DNA of 64,000 bases from the NCBI GenBank assembly GCA_017562135.1, contig QEYB01000526.1, positions 496,001-560,000 on the forward strand, read 5' to 3'. Within the stretch, counting starts at the first letter, position 1. Every line of letters starts with the position of its first letter. A model generated the notes under the pieces. The model saw only the letters and a list, made by a program, of their open reading frames with translations. It made no database searches and was not told where the DNA came from. Position numbers and translations under genes: made by a program. Shown in pieces: positions 11,312-21,420 of the stretch. The stretch is from Dipylidium caninum (Eukaryota; Platyhelminthes; Cestoda; Cyclophyllidea; Dipylidiidae).

Positions 11312-11533
11312 GTGGGAGGATGGTGGGGGAGCGAGAGACAGAGAGAGGGAGAAGGAGGGAGATGGGCGTGCAGCGGAGCGTAATGAGCGCAATGAGCGGT
11401 CTCCGTGGCCTCGGAGCGCCCGGTGGTCTCTCCGCGCCCCTCTGTTGCCACCGCGAAGTGACGAGTGAGGCAAAAAGGGAGTTTCCACTTCTTCCCAATC
11501 CGTCAATCTCGCCTAAGCTCAACTAAGCTCAAC

Positions 11534-11590
11534 TGGGCTCGGCTCGGCTCGGCTCGGCCCGACTCGACTCGACTCGACTCGACTCGACTC
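11534..11590. repeat. Pentamer array switching from GGCTC to GACTC
   Basis: About five GGCTC units pass without a break into about six GACTC units, so one base in the pentamer changes midway along the array. Confidence 0.85.
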
Positions 11591-11910
11591 TTCGCCTCTC
11601 CTCGCGCCCCAGCGCCCGCTGCACTCGACCGACGTCGTCGTCGCACCGTGTGGGGCGGCGCCGTGATGTGTTTGAGTTGTCCAGACACCACGCAACGCCT
11701 CACCCTTCGACGGTGAATTGGCCCGGTGCCTGCCACACAGCAGCTACTCGAACGAAGTGCTCGCGGCTGTGCAGGCGGGAGGACTGGCGAGACGTGTCAG
11801 TTGCGAGGTGAGTGGAGGAAGAAGACGGCGTGGAAGAGCTGTTGCCTGCTTCGTCATCGATCGAGCTTCCACAGCTTGTGACCAAGGCGTTGGTGGAAGG
11901 CGCATTTGAT

Positions 11911-12223
11911 GCCATGTGAGAGACGACGACGCCGCTGCCAACCTCATCTTCGGTTCTGCTTCCACTCCTACTTCTAATTCTAATCGTCCGCCTCGTCGCC
12001 CTTCTCCTGCCTCACCACCACCACCAGCACCAGCACCAGCACCAGCACCAGCGGGGGAAACATCTTCGTCTTCGCCTCGTGCTGCGATGCGGTGCGGTGC
12101 AAGCGAACGAAATGAGGGGAAGCGTGGACTGGAGTGGGAAAGGCGGACCGGACTGTCGAGCTTGTCGACCCCTCCGGCCGCCACACGAGGCTGTCGGCGG
12201 GTGGACGCACTGAGCAGCGTCGC
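11911..12223 (+). repeat. Dispersed repeat family R1, copy 2 (short form)
   Basis: Direct-orientation counterpart of 1,528-2,019. The start, the ttccactcctacttctaatt block, a CCA/CCAGCA tract and the end block (gactgtcgagcttgtc through cactgagcagcgtcgc) are all present. About 180 bp of copy 1 are missing. Confidence 0.7.
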
Positions 12224-13224
12224 TGGTGGTTTATTTCCTTTGCCCAAGCCCCCAACTTATCCACTTTCCCTAAATTTGCAATCCAACTCGCCATGTACGT
12301 AAAACAATCACCTTAATTTTGGGCCTCTTGCTTTTCGTCTAGTCATACGTAAGACACTCACTCCTTCCCCACTTCCTTTCTCTGTCTGCGAAATATAAAT
12401 TTTACTTATTTATATAAGTAGCTCGGAAAATTCCATTTGTTTCGGTTTGAATGATGCTTTTAAATCCTGATTCCTCCCACAAATCATTCCTCCCAATAAA
12501 TTCATTAGGATGGTAGTGAATTATATGCTATCATCAAGTTATTTCACTACACGGCAAACATCTGTGAGGGAATGAATGTGGAACCATCCTCGAATGACTC
12601 CCATGTAGTCGGTGTTTTCCCGTTCACCTTAAGAAATTGAAAGCAAAATGTGTTCCAGTGGCTTGCAGTTCGTGCAGCCTCTTTAAATGTCTCCCCCGTA
12701 CTTATGCGAAGAAGGCGGTGTTCCTCTCTCCGATCTGCCCTATAACTGTGTCTCACGTAAATCCCAAGGGAGTCAGCAGTGATAAGCGTGAGAAGACTTA
12801 CGACTCGCCTGACGGCTTACTTCTCTTTGTGAAGCCGTGGTGATATCTGATTTGGATGGAGTGAATCGTGCCCTTTTCCCCTTGTGATTGTAATGGGAGA
12901 GTTACGTTAGATTGTCTCCTGTTCCAATACATTTTTCATCATTGCCAAATTGCGGTGACTCCTCATTAAGGGGTAGCAATTGTTTGCACAGTAAATTTGC
13001 ATTTTTGAGGCTACCAAGCATGGGACACGGCAAAAGAACCAGACCAATTTGATTATATTCCTCGATGAAAGAGATAAAGTAAAGCTGAGAGAGGAGCACG
13101 GAAGTGGCCCCTCCTTATTAAGTATAGATACCAGAAAGAGACGAGTAGCAGTGGGTGAGAATGGAACAAATCGGATCACGATAATGGCAGCAGTGGTCTG
13201 ATGGGAAGGGGAGCTTTTCAACGG
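12224..13224. other. AT-richer intergenic sequence downstream of serpin A
   Basis: Composition drops here to clearly AT-rich. A minus-strand open frame at about 12,547-12,756, containing ETFKEAARTASHWN, is not recognisable. No serpin-like block was found, so there is no sign of a third tandem copy here. Confidence 0.45.
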
Positions 13225-15212
13225 CTAACCGAGAGGGTTGGTCACGTGGCCCATGAAGGCTGGCACACCGGTTGCCGTTACGATGAAGAAAAGAAAGGGG
13301 TGATCAACAGTGAATGACGGAGGCAAACACATTGCTGCTATCGCTATTCCCGTAGCACCGGCTGCCTCAGCTCCCTCCTCGTCCACCTAATGCAATAGCG
13401 AACGACCAACCATTACAAGTACTGCCTACTTAATTAGAATTCAGCAGCGTTTAACATATCTGTTCTGTTAACGCTTAAGACGGGGTGGCAGTCACTCACT
13501 TCAATCACAGCCTGATGAAAAATCTTCGAGATATGCAGTGACTCCTTCTGTGTGATGCGTGAGAAGTCGGCACCCGATTGGTGGAAGACATCCTTCATTC
13601 CCATGCCACCCAGCGGCTCCTTCAAATCCATGCTGCTACCACCTCCCAGTTTGAACCGCGGCAGATGCAAGTCGAAGCGGGCCTGATGGTACTGGGCGGA
13701 GTCAAAGAGATTCTGAAAGTGCTCCTCACCGCGTTTCGGGTCAGCGAGGGCTCTAAGTACTTGCGGGAGCCCATCTTTCGCGTCGGGCAGCACGACAAGC
13801 ATTTCGTGTCTAGGGGTTGGCGAGGAGATAGTAGGAAGATGTTATTTTCGGATTGCACAACAACATTCCTCCCATGAATACTGTGGGTCATTCACGTGAC
13901 GCAGGAGATAATTCATGTAAACTTGTTAATTCGTGTACCGTATGAGATGGAAAGACATGAAAAAGTCACATGCACATAAACACAGGCCTCCAATTTGCCC
14001 AAGATGATGTTACCTGTAAGGACCCGAGGCCAGCAAAGTACGAGGACACAAATTTCTCTCCCCAGTGGTGCTCAGTAATTATGCTTGATTTAGTAACTCT
14101 ACGCAGATACGACTTAGATAATCACCACACCGTGTCTCAACCTACTCACGTGAAAGCTAGCAAAGTGCACAAAAAGACTCACATTCTAAAAGGAATCCGC
14201 AGGGCGGATGCCTTGAGGCTGGGGAATATTGCAGCCTTGTAAGCATTGCTAGCAAACATCATTGGAACATTCACCACTTCCCCAGTTAGAGTGTGGAAAG
14301 GCCTTTCTCTTGTCAGATCGCGAACAAAAACAGTCTCCCACGTGCCTCAATACCAAAAAAATCAGGTTCATAGGGTCAGGTATGAAAATATACGGGACAG
14401 GGAGACCCACAATTATTCATATTGAGGGGAAGTCAAAGTCTTAGCAACGATGTGATTTGTCAGACCTGTTTTAATTATTTACGTGTAAAATATATTAGAG
14501 GTGAGGGTGAAATAAGAAAGGTAGTTGAAAACAATAATGAGAAGCAAAAAAAACAACCTTTAAAATATATGGCGTTAGCCAAGACAAGACGCGTAGAATT
14601 TTCAATAGAACCGCGAGGCATAAGATTAGGGATCTTTTCACACGTATGCTCTTTTACCCAATGATTTATTTCTCCTCGAGCGACTTCCGGTGTTTGGAAG
14701 TTGACCGTATGAAAACTCACGTCGAAACACTGCTTCAGGTCGTTCGTAAAATCGCTACCTGCTTCGAAATGGGCTTCCAAGAAGAGACCATTTGCTAAGA
14801 CCATGGTTTTGTTGGTATCACCTTCAAGTATGGCTTTAAGATATTTGCCTGTCAACGTCAAAGTGCTTTCAAAATCATTGCTATCATCTTGTTTAAGAGA
14901 GAGGGCGGTGAGAAGCTCATTGCGAGAACTTGTTGCACTTCCACAGAGGGCCAAGCAGAGAGCGGAGTATATGCTAAGAGGTGACATAAAGCAGTTTCGC
15001 CCACCATCTAAATAAATAAAATACCCTTAAAGCCTACGGTTTGCAGTAACGGGGGGGGGAGGACGCAGTAGGCTTATTAGTAGAGGAAATCAATAATTGA
15101 AGCGTGTAGATGCAACCCAATGGTACAACAGGTTGCATATATCAGATCAACTTACATTCCTTGCATATGTTCTTATAAAGTTGTTGCGTGAAGGACAAAA
15201 ATGATTTTTCAA
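13225..15212 (-). CDS. Serpin A, intracellular-type serine protease inhibitor (5 exons seen, initiator exon not found)
   Basis: Serpins trap target proteases when the reactive loop is cleaved. Exons in transcript order: 15,212-15,156; 15,007-14,558; 14,345-14,183; 13,809-13,500; 13,386-13,225, ending in TAG. They sum to 1,142 bases and join in frame (intron phases 1, 1, 2, 0), giving 380 residues, normal serpin size. All donors are GT. Visible family motifs are SPLSIYS, VLANGLFLE, LVLANAIYFKG, LRIPF and VDHPFLFFI near the end. The hinge EEGAEAAGATG has the small residues needed for loop insertion, so it should be inhibitory. Counting from the hinge, P1-P1' is Met-Cys (IAIAAM/CL), with Ala at P2. 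No signal peptide is visible, suggesting a clade-B-like cytosolic protein. Exon 2 needs one base from an upstream exon carrying the ATG, probably only a few codons, which I did not locate. Confidence 0.88.
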
Positions 15213-16590
15213 CTACAAGAATATTACCGAGTTATGAAATACAAACCAAACATGTAAGGGCGCTCGAATGTGTTGCTAGTTTTGGGTGGTCTGCGACCTC
15301 GTTTTTTAATTCACTTAAATAATAATTCAAAATTAAATAACTAATATGGCTTTGGGTCCTTTAAATATAATTATAATGTGCACCACGCCGGTTACATAAA
15401 ACGTATTTCAAAAGAAGCTTTATAAGCTTTTTAGGCGATACAGTTGATTTAAAGTACAGAACACTTCATGTAAAAAACAAGTTAAATTTTAGACTGAATC
15501 CTAGGTGTTTATTAGCTTTAGCAGGTGGCATCATAAGTCAAAGAGGGCTTTACGAGGCCTATTAATGTGGCGGCAGTTGAGCTCATCATTCACGATGATA
15601 TGCTTTCTTTTCTGCACATACAGAAGACATCATTTCCGGAAAGAGGTGTTTTTGCTGTCTCCACTCTGTGTAACTGTGCTGCCATCTAGTGTTACTCCCA
15701 CATCCAATCTACTCAATATGGTGCAAGAGAAGGGCGTCATTCGCGCAATTCATCTATGGCACCAGCATGTGGTGGAGTGTGGAAGCAACCTAACGAGTTA
15801 GTTTTCCTCTAGGTATTCTTCATCCCTTCGACCACAATTTCCAATGCAACGAAGTTAGGCGTCATTTTGGTTACACAGGACGGGAGAACAACAAATGGCC
15901 GTTAGAATTTGCAAGACGACGGGAATCTGGGGAGCAGAACCGCAAAAAAAAAGACTAGGACCGGTAAGCGTCACGGATAAAATTCTATCCTTTCTCTACT
16001 GGATTTCCTCGCGTCAAGACCTTATTCCCTGTCAATTGAAACATTAACAAACTTGTGCTTAAGAGAAATACAGTAACATACGCAGAAACGTATTATAATT
16101 CACGTTTTCTTATGGTAGTGGACAGAAGAGGGTTAGGGCATTTGCTTTCGATCTGCGCATTCTCGAAAGGGAATACACTCGGCCCCACTAAGCGTCCAGT
16201 ATGTCGTGAAAGTTGAAGAAGGGATCGTCTGTGACACGCAACCACGAATCCTCTCACCCACAGTCAGATCAACATCGCCATCCGCGCATCCCTCATTGAC
16301 ACAGGCTTGAATCAAATAATACCACTTGCTGTGAGTGTCTGGTAAGTAAGCACGCCAACAAGGAACACAGAGTCGTAAACCCTCCCCTTTTGTTCTCGAA
16401 CATTTATAGAAGGCGGACTAATCTCACTTCGATGAGACGGAGGAAGAGAAGTGCCGAATCGAGGGGAGGTGGGGATGAACAGTGACCGCATTCGAGCGGG
16501 CCAACGAGCTGCAGGCCACTCTGACACTTTAAACACCGAGTTCTGATAAGGTCACATCGCTATTTCATAGCCACTCTCATCGGATATGCA
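15213..16590. other. Spacer between the two serpins, AT-rich
   Basis: This should hold the initiator exon and promoter of serpin A on the minus strand. I could not find an ATG-plus-donor of the required phase. The minus frame at 16,315-16,133 reaches a phase-1 donor-like site but has no ATG, so it is not accepted. AT-rich stretches dominate 15,300-15,480. Confidence 0.45.
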
Positions 16591-16596
16591 TTTAAT
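16591..16596 (-). terminator. Candidate ATTAAA poly(A) signal of serpin B
   Basis: On the minus strand this hexamer lies about 207 bp after the serpin B stop, in a locally AT-rich patch. Support is by position only. Confidence 0.3.
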
Positions 16597-16802
16597 TGAT
16601 TAGACTAAGTCAGGAATTCGTTGGTTAAGCCGTCCTTGTGGCTTTCGAGGAAGGGGAAGGAGAAAGAGGTTAGACGCGGAGAAGACTGGGTTCACACGTC
16701 AAAGTGACACGGACTGCGATGCAGTTGGTCGCTCGGACGTGTCTGGGCCAGGGAAAGAGAGGTGGAACACGAGGCGGACAGACGGCGTGGATTGGGCCGA
16801 GG

Positions 16803-18785
16803 TCAGGCGAGGGGGTCGACTACATGACCCAAGAACACGGGAGCACCGGACTCCGTGACGATGAAGAAGAGGAATGGATGATCCACGGCGAAAGTGGGAC
16901 AGAGGCACATGGGCATAAAGGCGATGCCAGTGGCTGCCGCCGCCTCCACGCCTTCCTCATTCACCTGAAGTCGGAAAAGGGCTGTAATGGTGGGAGGAAG
17001 GGAAAAAGAGAGAGGCCGCGGGGACCCACCTCGATCACAGCCTGGTGGACCATCTCGGAGATGTACAATTTCTCCTTCTCCGTAATACGCTCCAACTCAG
17101 CGTGATGCTGGTCAAAGAGATTGCCGAGGCCCAAGTCGGAGAGCGGCACCTTCAAGTCTATACTCTTACCGCCACCGAGTTTGAATTTGGGCAGAAATAA
17201 CTCCACTCTGCTCTCTTCATACTTCGACTTGTCAAAGAGGCCTTTGAAGCGCGTGACGTGGTGGGGATCAAACATCTTCTGCATCAACTCCAACAGACCA
17301 TTCTTGGCGTCCGGCAGGAAAATTATCATTTCGTGACTGTAAGGAAGAACTTCGTTCAAGTGTTCAGCGATGCCACGGTGATTACAACCCAACCATCTAC
17401 GTATTTCTTTGAAAAATACCAGAAAGAACAGAGGCAGAAGACGCTATTTCAAAAGCATGTTGCTAAGCAACAGCAGAGCAAAAGCAGTGCGTGTGCAGAT
17501 CGCCCCACCGTCTGTCATTAACTCTGACATTCTTTCTACATTTGGTTGCCAATGGCAACGCGGTGTGCTAACTACTGTCTACACACGCGCCTTACAAAGC
17601 CCTCTTTGGCCAAGGTGGGAGCGGCCAAGAAGGGGAGAGAAGAGGAGAGAAGAAGAAGAGAAGTGAGTGGAAGCTGAGAGCCCGAAGAACTCTCAGTTGC
17701 TGGGAATGGTGCAACATGGCGCCACGAGAGGAATCACTCAAAACACGCAATGCGCAAGTGGCAATAACTCACCATTTGAAAGGAATTCGCAGCGCCGTTA
17801 CGCTAAGATCATCAAAGGTTGCCATGGCATAGGTGTTGGTGTCTCTCATCATAGGAACTTGAATTTCTCTGTTGGAAAGAGTAGTGAAAGGCATGTCCAT
17901 TGTCATCTCTTTTTTAAATGGTGTCTCCCACGCACCTAAAAAGAAACATAAGGTAGAAATTCGGACCTCCGTAAAAAAGCTTAAAAAATGCGATTAAAAA
18001 ATATGATGCAGTTATGAGGTGTGAAATACTACGAAAGTTAACAAAATTAACCATCGGTAGCTTTCGGAAGAAAAAATAGAATATATAGAGGAGTAGCGAA
18101 ATAGCTTGCCTTTAAAGTAAATGGCGTTGGCGAGGACAAGGCGTGTTGCGTTGTTAATGGAGCCGACGGGCATAAGTTCCGGAATCATCATGCCCGTATT
18201 GTTTGCTACCCACGTGTTAATTTTTTCTCGTGATGCTTCAGGCTCCGAAGAGAAGTTGACCTTCTGCACATCCGAGTGGAAATGTTTCTTCAGAGCTTCC
18301 GTGAAGCCTCGATTGACCCCATAGGTGGATTGCAAGAAAAATGCGTTAGCTAGAACGAGAGTTTTGTCGACATCGTGTGTAATAAGTCCATCCAAATCTT
18401 TTCCCAAAGCCGCCAGAGTGAAATCATAATCCTTCAAATGTTGCGTGGGAACATGCAAGAGATGAGCTATATCATGATGCATTCTGCCCGAACTCCCAGT
18501 CAGGACCAAAGATAGACCCGAGTAGATGCTTAGGGGGGAGATGAAGCAGTTTGATTTCTCATCTACAGAAAAGTTGCAACAGGAGTATCGTATTTTCGGC
18601 AATTCAAGTATAAGTAGCATAAAACGACTCAACTCAAATTAATACATTTGGGGATAATAAGAATGCTTAAAAGTCAAAGTAGTAATGAAAAAATTCCATT
18701 TTCATCGAGAAGCGACACGTTGACTTACGGTGGACATATAAGTGGGAGTACAAATACTGAGCAAAGGGTAGAAAAGAATCAGCAA
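16803..18785 (-). CDS. Serpin B, intracellular-type serine protease inhibitor (5 exons seen, initiator exon not found)
   Basis: Paralogue of serpin A, lying upstream of it in the same orientation. Exons: 18,785-18,729; 18,562-18,110; 17,935-17,773; 17,336-17,030; 16,964-16,803, ending in TGA. They sum to 1,142 bases (380 residues), with the same intron phases as serpin A. Three of the five exons (57, 163 and 162 bp) have identical lengths in the two genes; the others differ by one codon each (453/450 and 307/310). Motifs: SPLSIYSGLSLVL, LVLANAIYFKG, TALRIPFK, FKLGGGKSIDLK and VDHPFLFFIVTESG. The hinge EEGVEAAAATG is a near-perfect inhibitory consensus. P1-P1' counts to Met-Cys with Pro at P2 (IAFMPM/CL), the P2-P1 pair found in alpha-1-antitrypsin, so an elastase- or chymotrypsin-like target is plausible. 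No signal peptide is visible. Intron 3 uses a GC donor. The start codon lies in an unlocated exon above 18,785. Confidence 0.88.
18104..18109 (-). other. GC-AG splice donor in serpin B intron 3
   Basis: After exon sequence ...TTTAAAG the intron begins GCAAGC, the standard form of a GC donor. No GT exists nearby that would keep the frame. Serpin A has an ordinary GT donor (GTTG) at the equivalent position. The acceptor tttttag at 17,936-17,937 restores the frame as Gly-Ala-Trp-Glu. Confidence 0.75.
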
Positions 18786-21420
18786 CTAGAAGGTCAGTGT
18801 TGAGAAATAAGAATCAAACCAAAAACTTCTTTGGACATATAGAGCGACGTTGTCAGAGGGAAGTACGAGAGATGCAGACTATTACAAACTGGTCGACTCC
18901 CACTTATATACAGCAAGTGCCCAATTTAAACAAGGTTAGGTTAAATGAAAGAGTAAAGGCCAGAAATAAACATGCGCAAAGGTTACAATGCCTTCGTAAA
19001 TAAAAAATAAATTAGTTTACAAAAATTCATTTATTTGAAAAAAATGGTGAAAGTATTTAGAGCGCATAGATGCAATTTTTAACCCTTTGTTATAAACTGG
19101 TTCGACTCAAATTGGTCTTGCCTGAGTTATAGATTCCCTCGTAAATCCTTCGCCGCTGGAAAATGTACCAATTTGTGCCAGTGTACATTATTCCGCGTAA
19201 CGTAATTGCTCGCACATATGTGTAGCATAATTCTAAATCCTGCTTCGTCGTGAATAACAGACGCCTCGGACCGATCACCAAGTTTCTACATTGAACTGAA
19301 TTTTGGATGCACACTCGACCATTTTAAGAAAACACAAAATAATTGCATGTGTTACGATGTGTCTTCAGACGTGTAAATTGATCCCAGATTTAAAACGGCG
19401 CACTTAAGCCATTCGCACTAAATAAAATGTTTGGCTTTAGTCAGCTAATCAACAGTGGCCGCCTCAAATCAGTAATACGGCATTTCTACATATATCCGAC
19501 TCAGTAGCAACGTATATTACGAAAAAAGATTGATTAATTTGTCATGGGTTGATTGTGCTGCTTCTTCCTGCTTTTATGAAATAAGGATAACAAATGCGGT
19601 TAAATTACTTTTTTATTTAGCGAATTGGAAGTCTACAATGTGGCAATCCTTGTAAGACACAACCTCTATTCTAAAAGTTGTACCGGAGAGCTCGCGACTT
19701 ACCAGTCCACCATGGCTCCAAAAAGGGTAGGAATGTTAATTAACATTTTCATTTGTTTCGCCTCCTTCATGGCTAAAATAGTGCATACTTGAGGTATTAC
19801 AAGTCATGTAAACACTTTCCTACAGAAGAGTAAATTAGGTGTAAGTAAAAGAAACGCTTATTCAGATGCATTTCCTAAAGCCTTCATATTTTCAACTTAC
19901 AGCACGTGTTGATTTTAGCGCTCAACGGCAAATAAGTGATGGAGAATGAAAAGCATGTCTCTACTGTTTTCATACACATAGGTCTTCAACGTATTAGTTT
20001 TTCGTAATCTGACCCAAGTAAGGGATCGCGGTGAAGACATTTGGCTAGATTACCAAAAGTTTCACTCTGTGATACTCATCTGCTCTAATTTAGACGACAT
20101 GGTCGTGCGAACAAAAATGTGCATTTTCAATGATCTCACCAAACTGACATTAAGGGTCTCCAGTTCTAAATTCCTGCAATTTTGATAGTCGGGATGATGC
20201 TTTAAACAAATGTACATTATATTATGTCTTCTATCACTTCATCCAGCCCACATTTACCGAGGAATCTGTGCTTTAGGTAGCGTTTCGCAGAGTAAAGTGT
20301 GAGATTAACGGATCACACAATTGGTGAAGTGTTCAGTTTAGAACACTCAGGAGCTACATTTGAGTTGGCAAGCAAAGTAGAATTATTGAGCAGGTTAGCG
20401 TTCTGAAATATATTCGTATTCGGATATTAGGGAATTATTTCGACTATTGACTTGACTAGTTTAAAACGCACCGTTTTTACGCATTGTCGCAAGACATCTC
20501 TACATTCTTAATCCATGAATATTAATTTAACACGTGAATTTACATGCTGAAATACTATAATTGTTATTTTAATTCAAATCAAGCGTACCTTAAATTATCT
20601 TTAAATCTATTAATTGACTACACCGGCGCTGCGGCGCCAGTTTCGCATGGTCTTGGGTCGGCGTTGTACCGCGAGGCGTTCGCAATCTTGGTAGACAGTT
20701 GAAGGCACGCGTCTCCAGATTACATCACATTCCACGCATAAAGAATACACAACCTGATATTCACTGGTAGGTGCTATTTCTTTAGATTTTTTTTCACAAT
20801 GCTGTTACTTAAATTGATCCTTTAATTTTTCTTCACTACTACCAATTTTGGCCCATCTGGCACATTTGAAGCAACTTGTATCTAATCCTATAACAAAAGC
20901 CTTGATCATTACCACCGTTTGCAGTGGTCCTTTGGTCGCATGTGTTCTTCGCTGAAGTATACGCTGCTCTCACTTTCATCATGGTAGTGTCTGAGACAGT
21001 TTTTCAGTCAAGAATAACAAATCTGACTGTCTCGTCTCTTATTAACTTACACGGGGTTGTGGATGTGTCCATCTGCAGGTTATTGAATACTGCCTATTTT
21101 TTGATTTTTCATGAGAGTAGACGCATGGCAACTTTAAATGCTTTATGTGTTGTAAATTTCCCCTTAGAATGGCTGTAAGGCTTTGGAGTTTTCTTTCCGG
21201 GGGCCGGTGTCATTGTTAATGTATTGATTTTTTAACGGCCCTGTTGTTTATCTTACGTGGCGGCATCTAAACATTCGAATTTAAATTTTGGTGTGTAAGT
21301 GGATCGCATTCATGAGGCTTTTAAAATTCACACTCTGTTTTTCATTTATTCGTATCCCTTGGTGTGTACTTTTCTCTTGGACAATAGGACAACGCCTTTG
21401 CGCCATTTTTATGTAAACGT
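18786..21420. other. AT-rich intergenic sequence upstream of serpin B
   Basis: No recognisable protein on either strand. The initiator exon and promoter of serpin B should lie here. A tempting minus-strand ATG in strong context with a perfect gtaagt donor (ATG 19,713-19,711, donor 19,702-19,697) is out of phase. A 14-base sequence in serpin B exon 2 recurs in inverted orientation at about 18,896-18,910. Confidence 0.5.

Noticed and set aside
12547..12756. Minus-strand open frame downstream of serpin A, considered as a third serpin remnant
   Set aside because: None of the serpin landmarks (SPLSIYS, NAIYFKG, hinge, DHPFLF) are present.
16133..16315. Minus-strand frame ending in a phase-1 donor, as first exon of serpin A
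   Set aside because: There is no ATG in the frame before the stop upstream, and the sequence is not serpin-like.
19084..19110. ggttcgactc resembling a tRNA T-loop
   Set aside because: The flanking bases do not form the T stem, and no acceptor or anticodon arm could be found around it.
19697..19713. ATG in strong context followed by a gtaagt donor on minus, as first exon of serpin B
   Set aside because: The exon would end in phase 2, whereas serpin B exon 2 requires phase 1; joining them gives a stop within three codons.
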